Of a DNA stretch of 22,917 nucleotides, positions 7,017-16,560 are shown one piece after another. How positions within the stretch are numbered: position 1 is the stretch's first letter; every line of letters starts with the position of its first letter. Made by a program: the position numbers and the translations under genes. The DNA comes from an uncultured Mesocricetibacter sp. GTDB lineage: Bacteria; Pseudomonadota; Gammaproteobacteria; Enterobacterales; Pasteurellaceae. The stretch covers positions 1-22,917 of the forward strand of contig CAJPST010000008.1 of assembly GCA_905373425.1 (NCBI GenBank), given 5' to 3'. The notes under the pieces are model-generated. The model was not told the DNA's origin. It saw only the letters and a program-made list of their open reading frames with translations, and did no database searches.

Positions 7017-8549
7017 TTAACCACCGTTCCCTAACTTTAATAACAGTCGATCCATTGCACGATAGCCCAAGGCTTCGGCGAGATGCGGGCGGCTGATATG
7101 TAATTCGTCACTGAGATCAGCAATGGTTCGCGAAACTTTTAAAATACGGTGGTAGGCACGCACCGATAAGCCTAGCTTGTTCAATGCATTTTCCAAGAAG
7201 AGCGCATCGGTATCGTTTAGTTTACAGTCTTGTTCAATTTCTTTGCCGGTTAAATGCGCATTAATTTTTCCTCGACGGGTTAGTTGAATTTCACGTACCC
7301 GCAGAATTCGTTCCCGCACTTGCGCACTGGTTTCACCACGATCGCCACTATTTTGTAACGCCCCTTGCGGCAGCAACGGGACTTCAATAGAAAGATCGAA
7401 ACGATCTAAAAACGGACCCGATAAACGGTTTAAATAGCGCATTACCTGCTGTGGTGATGTGCGGTTATGAGTGCCTTGATAATGTCCGGTCGGGCTAGGG
7501 TTCATCGCAGCAACCAATTGAAATTTGGCAGGAAACTCGATTTTTGCACTAGCACGGGAGATGACAATTTCTCCGCTTTCCAGCGGTTGGCGCAACGCAT
7601 CCAATACTTTCCGTTCAAATTCGGGCAGCTCATCCAAAAATAACACACCGTTATGCGCCAACGAAATTTCACCGGGGCGAGGGATCGAACCGCCACCAAC
7701 CAATGCTGCCAAAGATGCACTGTGATGGGGGGCCCGAAACGGGCGCTGTTTCCAGTTTGTGTAATTCAATTCGTTGTGTACCAAGCTGGTTACGGAGGCG
7801 GTTTCGATGGCTTCTTGATCAGTCATTTCAGGCAGTAACGCAGTTAAACGGCTTGCCAACATAGTCTTACCTGTGCCGGGCGGGCCTAAAAACAAGAGGT
7901 TATGTTGGCCGGCTGCGGCGATAGTAAGTGCTCGTTTTGCATGTTGTTGCCCGATAATATCCGTTAAATCTTTCTGTAAAACGGGAGAAAAATCGACCGC
8001 ACTTTGACGGTTGAGTTCTGTCGCAATCGGCAAGTTGGCTTGATTATTCATGAATTGAACAACCTCTAGTAAAGAGGTGGCACAATAAGTATCCTGATCT
8101 GCAATTAACGCAGCTTCATTTGCATTGTGAGCCGAGACTAACATTTGGCGGCGTGTTTGTTTAGCTGCTAAAATGGCGGGAATGACACCTTGCACAGCAC
8201 GCAAATTTCCTGTGAGTGCCAGCTCACCGAGAAATTCTATATTGCGTAATTTGTCTGCGTTGATTTGCCCTGAAGCGGCGAGAATGCCTAACGCAATCGG
8301 CAAATCAAAACGTCCGCCTTCTTTCGGTAGATCGGCTGGAGCCAGATTGACGGTAATTCGTTTTGGTGGATATTTGAATTGCGCATTGAGTAATGCGCTG
8401 CGCACGCGATCTTGTGCTTCCTTCACGGTTTTCTCCGGTAAGCCTACCAACGTGAAGCCCGGCTTACCGTTACTTAAATGCACTTCAATTGTAACCAACG
8501 GTGCTTGTACGCCCATTGATGCTCGGCTGTAAACAATTGCTAACGACAT
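7017..8549 (-). CDS. comM: ComM/YifB AAA+ helicase, natural transformation
   Basis: ComM is a hexameric AAA+ helicase that promotes branch migration so that imported single-stranded DNA can integrate; comM mutants of H. influenzae take up DNA but transform poorly. The 510-residue product has an N-terminal Lon-protease-like fold (about 1-170) and the Mg-chelatase-type AAA+ core. Walker A GPPGTGKT is at 222-229 and Walker B GVLFLDELPEF at 301-311. The NPSPTGHYQG loop (350-359) is of the gamma-proteobacterial form, without the Cys pairs seen in other phyla. GGAG stands upstream of the ATG. An uptake signal inside the gene (7996-8004) encodes SAV of QSAVDFS. Confidence 0.98.
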   Translation of the reverse strand: MSLAIVYSRASMGVQAPLVTIEVHLSNGKPGFTLVGLPEKTVKEAQDRVRSALLNAQFKYPPKRITVNLAPADLPKEGGRFDLPIALGILAASGQINADKLRNIEFLGELALTGNLRAVQGVIPAILAAKQTRRQMLVSAHNANEAALIADQDTYCATSLLEVVQFMNNQANLPIATELNRQSAVDFSPVLQKDLTDIIGQQHAKRALTIAAAGQHNLLFLGPPGTGKTMLASRLTALLPEMTDQEAIETASVTSLVHNELNYTNWKQRPFRAPHHSASLAALVGGGSIPRPGEISLAHNGVLFLDELPEFERKVLDALRQPLESGEIVISRASAKIEFPAKFQLVAAMNPSPTGHYQGTHNRTSPQQVMRYLNRLSGPFLDRFDLSIEVPLLPQGALQNSGDRGETSAQVRERILRVREIQLTRRGKINAHLTGKEIEQDCKLNDTDALFLENALNKLGLSVRAYHRILKVSRTIADLSDELHISRPHLAEALGYRAMDRLLLKLGNGG

Positions 8550-8610
8550 AGATTCTCCAATTATTTAGGTTGGAAAATCATAAGCAGGAGAAAAAATAAC
8601 GCAAATTTCG

Positions 8611-8619
8611 ACCGCACTT
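8611..8619 (-). repeat. DNA uptake signal sequence
   Basis: Exact ACCGCACTT in the 96-base gap between engB and comM. Confidence 0.9.
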
Positions 8620-8645
8620 TTTGGAATGCAGATCGCAAAAATCAG

Positions 8646-9266
8646 TTATTTTGCGGTAAAAATAGGCGAAAACCAACCATCCAGTTTGGCGGATAAACGA
8701 TCGATTCCGATTTTACTCAACGCGGAAAACGCTTCAACCTGAATATCTCCCTGAAACGGTAGCACGGCTTCGCGTACCATTTTAACCTGCTTGGCTCGTT
8801 CGCTTTGACTCAATTTATCCGCCTTAGTGAGTAGTAGTAATACCGGCAGATCGGACGATACCGCCCATTCGATCATCTGTTGATCCAAATCCTTTAGCGG
8901 GTGGCGGCTGTCCATTAAAATGACAACGCCTTGTAAACAATTACGTTTTTGCAAATATTCGCCCAAAGCCTTTTGCCATTGGATTTTCATTTGTTCCGGT
9001 ACGGCTGCGTAGCCATAGCCCGGTAAATCTACCAACTTACAACCCGGTTCGGTTTCAAATAAATTAATCAGTTGTGTGCGCCCAGGGGTTTTGGAGGTTC
9101 GGGCCAGATTCTTCTGATTGGTCAGAGCATTCAGTGCGGTAGATTTTCCTGCATTGGATCGACCGGCAAAGGCGATTTCGATTCCGCTGTCTTCCGGCAG
9201 GTGGCGAATATCCGGTGCACTGGTAAGAAAGCGGGTTTTGTGATAGTTAAGTTTAATTTCCGACAT
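8646..9266 (-). CDS. engB: ribosome biogenesis GTPase YsxC/YihA/EngB
   Basis: EngB is an essential small GTPase needed for late 50S subunit assembly. The 206-residue product shows all G motifs: G1 GRSNAGKS (35-42), a G2 threonine in TPGRTQLIN (60-68), G3 DLPG (80-83), G4 TKAD (147-150) and G5 SALSK (181-185). The length is usual for the family. AAGGAAA supports the ATG. It precedes comM on the same strand with about 96 bases between them, a gap that contains an uptake signal; they may be separate transcription units. The divergent gene to its right is recO. Confidence 0.98.
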   Translation of the reverse strand: MSEIKLNYHKTRFLTSAPDIRHLPEDSGIEIAFAGRSNAGKSTALNALTNQKNLARTSKTPGRTQLINLFETEPGCKLVDLPGYGYAAVPEQMKIQWQKALGEYLQKRNCLQGVVILMDSRHPLKDLDQQMIEWAVSSDLPVLLLLTKADKLSQSERAKQVKMVREAVLPFQGDIQVEAFSALSKIGIDRLSAKLDGWFSPIFTAK

Positions 9267-9395
9267 AATTTTTCCTTTTTATGTAAGAATACCTCAGAAA
9301 CCGTTTTTGGACGATAAAAATTTTAAATCAAAAATTAATCATAAGAATACCGTTGAAAATCTGATAAAATATGTCGACTTTATACGGAGGAACGG

Positions 9396-10109
9396 GTGAT
9401 TGAAAATTGGCAGCGGGGTTTTGTATTGCATCGCCGCGCATATAGCGAAACCAGCTTATTGGTGGATGTTTTTACCGAAGATACAGGACGTTTAAGCCTG
9501 CTTGCCAAGGGCGCTCGGGCAAGACGTTCCGCATGGAAGTCGGTATTACAGCCCTTTACCCCTTTGTTGTTGCGTTGGTCGGGGAAAAGTGGGCTGAAAA
9601 TCCTCACCAAGGCCGAGCCCGCTGCGATTACCCTGCCGTTACAGCAAATTGCACTGTATAGCGGATTTTATATAAATGAGCTGATTTGTCGTGTGTTGGA
9701 ACAGGAAACCGCACAGCCGCAGCTATTTCAGGATTATCTGCGTTGTTTGACCGAACTTGCCGGTACCCCCTTGGCAGTGGAACCGGTTTTGCGTCGCTTT
9801 GAATTCCAACTATTGCAAAGTTTAGGCTATGGCGTGGATTTTTTACATTGTGCGGGGTCAGGACAACCTATAGATGAAAATATGACCTATCGTTACCGTG
9901 AAGAGCAGGGATTTATGGCATCACTGATTAAGGATAATCTCACTTTCTATGGGCGTGATTTACTAGCGTTCGAGCAACGTCGATTTGATGATAGCACTGT
10001 GCTACAGGCGGCCAAGCGTTTCACTCGTCTTGCCTTAAAACCCTATTTGGGGAGCAAGCCATTGAAAAGTCGAGAATTATTCAGTCAACATATTCTGCAT
10101 TTGAAATAA
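9396..10109 (+). CDS. recO: DNA repair protein RecO
   Basis: RecO works with RecF and RecR to load RecA on single-stranded DNA coated with SSB, for gap repair. The 237-residue product starts with GTG and has the expected N-terminal OB fold (RGFVLHRRAYSETSLLVDVF, then TEDTGRLSLLAKGAR) and a helical C-terminal domain with RRFEFQLLQSLGYGVDF. GGAGG at about 9387-9391 is well placed for the GTG at 9396. It is the first gene of a tight plus-strand cluster: its stop is one base before the rlmD start. A TAAAAT at 9365-9370 could be a -10 box, but no good -35 is visible. Confidence 0.97.
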   Translation: MIENWQRGFVLHRRAYSETSLLVDVFTEDTGRLSLLAKGARARRSAWKSVLQPFTPLLLRWSGKSGLKILTKAEPAAITLPLQQIALYSGFYINELICRVLEQETAQPQLFQDYLRCLTELAGTPLAVEPVLRRFEFQLLQSLGYGVDFLHCAGSGQPIDENMTYRYREEQGFMASLIKDNLTFYGRDLLAFEQRRFDDSTVLQAAKRFTRLALKPYLGSKPLKSRELFSQHILHLK

Positions 10110-10110
10110 T

Positions 10111-11424
10111 ATGGTTTTACTTTACACACCGAACAAAACGCCTAAATCGGCGACAACAATGATTGCAGATATTCTGGAATTGGATTATCGAGGCTTGGGT
10201 GTGGCTAAAATTAACGGCAAGGCCTGGTTTGTGGAAAATGCCTTACCGTTAGAACGTGTACAAATCCGTGTATTAGAAGAAAAAAGGCAATACGGAAGAG
10301 CCGTTGTTCAAAAAATTTTACAGCCTTCTCCGACACGACAAATACCAAAATGCCAATATTACGGTATTTGTGGAGGCTGTCGCGGACAACATATATCTAT
10401 TGAATCACAGCGAGAGGCCAAACAAAACGCCTTATTCCGACGGCTGGCAAAATTACAGTCTGAGGCGATCGAGTACATGCCGATGATTGTAGGCGAACCA
10501 TGGCATTATCGCCGTAGGTTACGTCTTAGTTTAGGTTTTAATCCGAAAACCAAAACACTTAATATTGGTTTTCGCCAAAAGGCTTCGACGGAAATTGTCA
10601 ATATCACACAATGTGAGGTGATTGACCCTATATTAAATAAAACGCTACAAAAACTGACCGCACTTTTATGTCGTTTTTCCCAACCGAAGCTGCTTGGACA
10701 TATTGAATTAGTCGCGGCAGATAATATCGTTGTGTTGTTATTGCGGCATCTGCAAAACTTGCCGGAGAACGATCGTTCTTTATTAATGTCATTTGCCGAG
10801 CGTGAAAATATCAGCTTATTTGTACAAGATGACCATAAGATCATGCATCTTTACGGTGAATTACCTTATTATCAGGTTGACGGATTGACACTGTGGTTCG
10901 ATGTACGGGATTTTATTCAGGTCAATGCCGAACTTAACCGAACGATGGTGAAAACCGCATTGGACTGGTTGGATTTGCAACCGCAAGATCATGTATTGGA
11001 TTTATTTTGCGGCATGGGAAATTTTACTTTACCGCTCAGCCGACGGGTGAAAAGTGCGGTCGGAATTGAAGGTGTTTTGGAAATGGTGCATAAAGCACAA
11101 TCCAATGCAGAACGAAACCGATGCGAAAATGTCCAATTTTATCAGGCTGATTTGGATTGCTCATTTGTCGATAAGCCTTGGGCAACACAGCCCTTTAATA
11201 AAATTCTATTGGACCCGCCACGTACCGGGGCGGCGTTTGCATTAAATGGATTATGCGCATTACAAGCGGAAAAAGTATTGTATGTCTCCTGTAATCCGGC
11301 GACATTGGTGCGAGATGCGGAAATTTTAATCAATTCCGGCTATCGCATACAAAAAACGGCAATGCTTGATATGTTTCCACATACAGAGCATTTGGAAAGT
11401 ATTACGCTGTTTGAGAAAAAATAA
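10111..11424 (+). CDS. rlmD: 23S rRNA (uracil-1939-C5)-methyltransferase RlmD
   Basis: RlmD (RumA) adds the C5 methyl group to U1939 of 23S rRNA. The 437-residue product has a TRAM/OB region at the N-terminus (about 15-70). The [4Fe-4S] cysteines are C81, C87 and C90 (CQYYGICGGC) plus C168 (TQCEVID). The SAM-binding motif DLFCGMGNF is at 297-305, and the catalytic cysteine is C394 in VSCNPATL. ATG at 10111 is one base after the recO stop; an internal ATG at 10159 is less likely. Two uptake signals lie inside the coding sequence (10657-10665 encoding TAL, 11052-11060 encoding SAV). relA follows after 9 bases. Confidence 0.98.
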   Translation: MVLLYTPNKTPKSATTMIADILELDYRGLGVAKINGKAWFVENALPLERVQIRVLEEKRQYGRAVVQKILQPSPTRQIPKCQYYGICGGCRGQHISIESQREAKQNALFRRLAKLQSEAIEYMPMIVGEPWHYRRRLRLSLGFNPKTKTLNIGFRQKASTEIVNITQCEVIDPILNKTLQKLTALLCRFSQPKLLGHIELVAADNIVVLLLRHLQNLPENDRSLLMSFAERENISLFVQDDHKIMHLYGELPYYQVDGLTLWFDVRDFIQVNAELNRTMVKTALDWLDLQPQDHVLDLFCGMGNFTLPLSRRVKSAVGIEGVLEMVHKAQSNAERNRCENVQFYQADLDCSFVDKPWATQPFNKILLDPPRTGAAFALNGLCALQAEKVLYVSCNPATLVRDAEILINSGYRIQKTAMLDMFPHTEHLESITLFEKK

Positions 11425-11433
11425 GGAAAAGTT

Positions 11434-13650
11434 ATGGTTGCTGTTCGTGGTTCGCATTTCTTAAATCCGAAAGAGTTCGTGATTGAGCGTTGGTGTGCCG
11501 GTTTAGACCTGTCGCCACCGGTGGAAAAGGATATTGTGCGAGCATGGCATTACTGCCAAGAAAAAGCGCAGCAACTTTTTCAAAACAGCTATCTGTATTT
11601 GCGCGACGGCGTGGAAATGGTGGAAATTCTGCATAGTCTGAATATGGACGGTGACAGCCTGATTGCTGCAATGTTGTTTCCAATGGTGAACGATAAAATT
11701 GTTCCATTGGAACAGGTGAAAGAAGATTTCGGCAGTAAAATCAGTAAGCTGGTGAACGGTGTAATAGTAATGAATAATATCCGCCAGCTGAATTCAAGCA
11801 GTAGCGCACAGGTAGATAGTATTCGCCGTATGTTATTGGCGATGGTGGACGATTTCCGCTGCGTCATTATTAAACTTGCCGAACGGATTACCTATCTACG
11901 CGATCCCGAAAAACGTTATAGTAAAGCCGATAAAATTGCTGCTGCGAAAGAATGTAGCAATATTTACGCCCCGCTTGCCAATCGTCTCGGTATCGGACAG
12001 CTTAAATGGGAGCTGGAAGATTATTGTTTCCGCTATTTACAACCTGAGCAATACCGTATTATTGCGTATAAATTGGGTGAGCGTCGCTTGGATCGCGAAC
12101 AATATGTGACCGATTTTATCAACGAGCTGACCGGTTATTTGAAAGAGAATATCGAACACTTTGAAGTTTATGGCCGCCCAAAACATATTTACAGTATTTG
12201 GCGTAAAATGCAGAAGAAATCGCTTGATTTCAGCGAGTTATATGACATCCGTGCGGTGCGTATTATTGTGCATAAATTGGAGGATTGTTATACCGCACTT
12301 GGCATAGTACATACTCACTTCAAACATTTGTCGAAAGAATTCGATGATTATGTCGCCAATCCTAAGCCGAACGGCTATCAGTCTATTCACACGGTTGTGT
12401 TTGGCAAAGGCGATAAAGCGATTGAAGTGCAAATTCGCACTCAACAGATGCACAACGATGCGGAACTTGGGGTAGCGGCACACTGGAAATATAAGGAAGG
12501 CACCACGGGCTCGATGTCCGCCTATGAAGAAAAGATTATTTGGTTACGTAAGCTGTTGGCATGGCAGGCGGATATTGCCAATTCCGGTGAGATTGTAGAC
12601 GAAATGCGCAGCCAAGTATTTGATGACCGAGTGTATGTATTTACGCCGAAAGGCGAGGTTGTGGATTTGCCGACCGGTTCTACACCGTTGGATTTTGCTT
12701 ATGCAATTCACAGTGATGTAGGGCATCGTTGTATCGGTGCAAAAGTATCCGGACGTATTGTGCCTTTTACCTACCAGTTACAAATGGGCGATCAGGTGGA
12801 TATTATTACCCAGAAAAACCCAAACCCAAGTCGCGACTGGTTAAACCCTAACTCAGGCTTTACTCACACGCATAAAGCGCGGTCGAAAATTTTAGCATTT
12901 TTTAAGAAACTGGATCGTGATAAGCATATCCCTATCGGCAAGGAACAGCTGGAAGCAGAAATGAACCGCCTCGGCCTGAGTTTGAAGCAGATAGAGCAAT
13001 ACGCATTGCCTCGTTATAATCTGAAACAGCTGGATGATTTGTATGCGGGCATAGGTAATGGTGATATTCGTCTGAATCAGTTGATTAATTTTCTGCAAGG
13101 CAAGCTGCTCAAGCCGAGTGCGCAGGAAGCTGATGAAGAAATTCTGCGACATGTTACGCATAAAAGTGCCACGGCCAATACACAACAACAAAAGCAAGGA
13201 AAAAAAGATTATGTTGTTGTGGAAGGAGTGGGGAATTTAATGCACCATATCGCCCGTTGCTGTCAGCCGATTCCTGGGGATGAAATTGTCGGCTATGTAA
13301 CTATGGGCCGTGGTATTTCCATTCATCGTACGGATTGCGAGCAATTCCTCGAACTGCAGGCGGCGCATCCGGAACGTGTAGTTGAATCACTGTGGGGCGA
13401 GCGTTATGACGGTGGTTTTAATTTAAATTTACGTATTTTGGCATCAGATCGTAGTGGCTTACTGCGCGATATTACCACTGTGCTTGCCAATGAAAAGATA
13501 AGAGTACTAGGAGTTAGAACCCAGCAAGATAATAAAAAACAGTTGATTACGATGGACTTACAAATTGAGTTGAATAATGTCGAAATGTTAAGTAAGATTC
13601 TCGCGCGGTTAACCGCACTGGAAGACGTAATTGAAGCAAAACGCTTGTAG
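11434..13650 (+). CDS. relA: RelA, (p)ppGpp synthetase I
   Basis: RelA makes (p)ppGpp from GTP/GDP and ATP when uncharged tRNA stalls the ribosome. The 738-residue product has a degenerate HD domain (about 50-160): FPMVND replaces the HD-containing hydrolase motif, so it should only synthesise. The synthetase domain (about 240-360) has the EFDD form (302-305) typical of monofunctional RelA, followed by YVANPKPNGYQSIHT. Next come TGS (about 399-460), a helical region, the CC motif (HHIARCCQPIPGDE, C609-C610) and a C-terminal ACT domain (about 663-738). GGAAAAG precedes the ATG. One uptake signal (12292-12300) encodes TAL of CYTALG. The gene is intact. Confidence 0.98.
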   Translation: MVAVRGSHFLNPKEFVIERWCAGLDLSPPVEKDIVRAWHYCQEKAQQLFQNSYLYLRDGVEMVEILHSLNMDGDSLIAAMLFPMVNDKIVPLEQVKEDFGSKISKLVNGVIVMNNIRQLNSSSSAQVDSIRRMLLAMVDDFRCVIIKLAERITYLRDPEKRYSKADKIAAAKECSNIYAPLANRLGIGQLKWELEDYCFRYLQPEQYRIIAYKLGERRLDREQYVTDFINELTGYLKENIEHFEVYGRPKHIYSIWRKMQKKSLDFSELYDIRAVRIIVHKLEDCYTALGIVHTHFKHLSKEFDDYVANPKPNGYQSIHTVVFGKGDKAIEVQIRTQQMHNDAELGVAAHWKYKEGTTGSMSAYEEKIIWLRKLLAWQADIANSGEIVDEMRSQVFDDRVYVFTPKGEVVDLPTGSTPLDFAYAIHSDVGHRCIGAKVSGRIVPFTYQLQMGDQVDIITQKNPNPSRDWLNPNSGFTHTHKARSKILAFFKKLDRDKHIPIGKEQLEAEMNRLGLSLKQIEQYALPRYNLKQLDDLYAGIGNGDIRLNQLINFLQGKLLKPSAQEADEEILRHVTHKSATANTQQQKQGKKDYVVVEGVGNLMHHIARCCQPIPGDEIVGYVTMGRGISIHRTDCEQFLELQAAHPERVVESLWGERYDGGFNLNLRILASDRSGLLRDITTVLANEKIRVLGVRTQQDNKKQLITMDLQIELNNVEMLSKILARLTALEDVIEAKRL

Positions 13651-13680
13651 AATCAAGCAATAATAATGAGCAGAATAAAT

Positions 13681-14040
13681 ATGGAACATAAAACAACAGG
13701 ATTGGAACACCTTATTAAATCAACCGGCTATTCCTTAAAAGGGCTAAAAAGTGCGGTTAAATATGAAACCGCTTTTCGACATGAGTTATTTCTTGGGATT
13801 TTTTTAGTGCCTTTGGCATTTTTGTTAGGAGACGGGAAATTTGAGATTGCCCTGATGATCGGTTCTTATTTGCTGGTTTTAGTTGCGGAATTGCTCAACA
13901 GTTCGGTGGAATGTGTCGTAGATCGCGTTGGTAAGGAACATCATGAACTCTCCGGCAGAGCCAAAGACCAAGGCTCTGCCGCAGTATTTGTCGCATTAGT
14001 AAATTGCGCACTAATGTGGGCTTTGATGTTATTCGGCTAG
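13681..14040 (+). CDS. dgkA: diacylglycerol kinase
   Basis: DgkA is the small trimeric inner-membrane kinase that phosphorylates diacylglycerol, a by-product of membrane-derived glucan and lipopolysaccharide modification. From the ATG at 13681 the product is 119 residues. An ATG at 13666 in the same frame would add five; neither has a strong ribosome-binding site, and I chose the shorter because known members begin close to the TTG motif. Three membrane helices are visible. The family block ELLNSSVECVVDRVG precedes HHELSGRAKDQGSAAVF. An uptake signal (13749-13757) encodes SAV. The gene ends four bases into the convergent ligase gene, sharing a CTAG. Confidence 0.95.
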   Translation: MEHKTTGLEHLIKSTGYSLKGLKSAVKYETAFRHELFLGIFLVPLAFLLGDGKFEIALMIGSYLLVLVAELLNSSVECVVDRVGKEHHELSGRAKDQGSAAVFVALVNCALMWALMLFG

Positions 14041-15290
14041 TTATGTTCCCGTTTTAATTGAGCAAGCATGCCATAGAAAACCATAACAAGAAAGAAATAA
14101 AAAATATTCCCTGAGTTATGGGTAAAAAAGCCTTGGCTGATACTATAGAAGATCACCGAGGTGCAATGAATTGCCCCTAACACCGCGATAGTTTTAATTT
14201 CTAAAATAGGGTTCCCCGTATGTTTAAGGAAAAAAACAAGGGGAATCAACAACACAGCAAGTAATGCGGCTAAGCCTAAAATTCCGCGTTTGGAAAGATC
14301 ATCCAAAAACTGATTATGGGCATGATTAAATTGTGCTGCATATTCACTGATTATACCCTGTTCAAACTGTCTCTGTTTCTCTTTACCGGCACCTTCCATT
14401 CCCCAACCGAAAATCGGTTTCTCGCGCGCCATTAGCAATGCGCTTTTCCACATATCAAAACGTGCACCTACTGATGTAGAACCATCATTATGTTCAATAT
14501 AAGCACTGATTTCATTTTCAGCAGCATTGATACGTTCTTGAATTTTTGTCTCCGGAGTAGCGACGGCGATAGCGATCGTAAGTGAAATAACCGAGCCGAT
14601 TAAAATTAGGAATTTTTTTGATATGGCTTGGCGATACGTCCATAAAATCAAAACAAGGATAAACGGAATACCGATCCAGCCTCCGCGCGCGGTGGAAAGA
14701 AAGCTACCGAGCATACCGAATAAAGTGGCGAACAGGCAAAGTGCGGTCAGTTTTTTGTCTGTTTTTAAAGCGAAATAGACTGTTAATATTAATGAAAACA
14801 TTCCTAGCGACATCGAGATATCCCCACCTTGAATATGCATTATGCGTGGATTGAATGCGAGTGGGGAATGTAAGATGAAGCGGTCGTACAAAGCGATTGC
14901 TCCGGCAACAAAAGCGCCGATAGGAATGCAGTGGCTTAACACATTAAAACGGATAGGGTATTGCTTGAATAACAACAACAACGGTAACAAGAAGATAATT
15001 CGGAGCGGGTTGTCTAGTTCTCGTAATCGCCCACCATGTACTAAAAAAGAAATGACAAAGAGGGAAAAATAAAAAATATAAATAAGTATTAAACGTTTTT
15101 CATCCGCTGACATTTCCCATTTTAATTTTTTGCCGAAGCGGTAATAAATTAAATGACCTAAACCGATAAGCATTAATAATATTGGTGCATAATTATATCC
15201 GCCTTTGACGCTCAGCACGGATATAAAAAAGAAACCAACGGCCGCATTCACTAATGTGAGTAATTTGTCATTGTTTTTCACTTGATTCAT
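14037..15290 (-). CDS. O-antigen ligase (WaaL/RfaL)-like membrane protein
   Basis: The 417-residue protein has about ten to twelve hydrophobic segments and the Wzy_C/O-antigen ligase signature. FLSTARGGWIGIP (around R202) is followed by a long periplasmic-type loop (about 243-320), then GWGMEG and NHAHNQFLDDLSKRGILGL with His323 and His325. Such proteins join a polyprenyl-linked sugar chain to lipid A-core. Ligase and polymerase are hard to tell apart by sequence, so no symbol is given. GGAG supports the ATG. It lies downstream of fbaA but beyond a strong terminator, so probably has its own promoter. An internal uptake signal (14739-14747) encodes TAL. Its stop overlaps that of dgkA. Confidence 0.85.
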   Translation of the reverse strand: MNQVKNNDKLLTLVNAAVGFFFISVLSVKGGYNYAPILLMLIGLGHLIYYRFGKKLKWEMSADEKRLILIYIFYFSLFVISFLVHGGRLRELDNPLRIIFLLPLLLLFKQYPIRFNVLSHCIPIGAFVAGAIALYDRFILHSPLAFNPRIMHIQGGDISMSLGMFSLILTVYFALKTDKKLTALCLFATLFGMLGSFLSTARGGWIGIPFILVLILWTYRQAISKKFLILIGSVISLTIAIAVATPETKIQERINAAENEISAYIEHNDGSTSVGARFDMWKSALLMAREKPIFGWGMEGAGKEKQRQFEQGIISEYAAQFNHAHNQFLDDLSKRGILGLAALLAVLLIPLVFFLKHTGNPILEIKTIAVLGAIHCTSVIFYSISQGFFTHNSGNIFYFFLVMVFYGMLAQLKREHN

Positions 15291-15311
15291 AACTTCTCCG
15301 TTTTGGCCATA

Positions 15312-15345
15312 TAAAAAACCGCACTTAAGTAAAGTGCGGTTATAT
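15312..15345 (-). terminator. fbaA terminator made from paired uptake signals
   Basis: AACCGCACTT (15317-15326) and AAGTGCGGTT (15332-15341) form a perfect 10-pair stem with a 5-base loop. Read on the minus strand it is followed by a run of six T, the classic intrinsic terminator shape. It sits 27 bases after the fbaA stop. Both arms are exact uptake signals (15318-15326 and 15332-15340). Confidence 0.9.
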
Positions 15346-15372
15346 TTTAACGTATTTTATTGATTTTATGAA

Positions 15373-16452
<1,080 letters not shown>

Positions 16453-16515
16453 GTTTGTGTTTCCTTTTGTATATAAAGTGAGTTTTACCCCACTGTTTGA
16501 AGAATTTTTTTATTC

Positions 16516-16540
16516 TAGGGGGATAACTTGTTTCCCCCTA
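16516..16540 (-). other. hairpin between pgk and fbaA
   Basis: TAGGGGGA (16516-16523) and TCCCCCTA (16533-16540) give a GC-rich 8-pair stem with a 9-base loop. On the minus strand it is followed by GAATAAAAAAATTC rather than a T run, so it is not a standard terminator. It may stabilise or process the pgk-fbaA message. Function not shown. Confidence 0.55.
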
Positions 16541-16551
16541 CGATTTTGAAA

Positions 16552-16560
16552 AAGTGCGGT
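16552..16560 (+). repeat. DNA uptake signal overlapping the pgk stop codon
   Basis: Exact AAGTGCGGT; its last base is the third base of the pgk TAA stop codon on the minus strand. Confidence 0.9.

Noticed and set aside
7453..7510. Lack of Cys residues in the NPSPTGHYQG loop of ComM taken as loss of a zinc site
   Set aside because: The enterobacterial YifB proteins have the same Ser/Thr form, so it is normal for this clade.
11620..11720. Loss of the HD hydrolase motif in RelA taken as a mutation
   Set aside because: A degenerate HD domain is the rule for gamma-proteobacterial RelA; hydrolysis is done by SpoT elsewhere.
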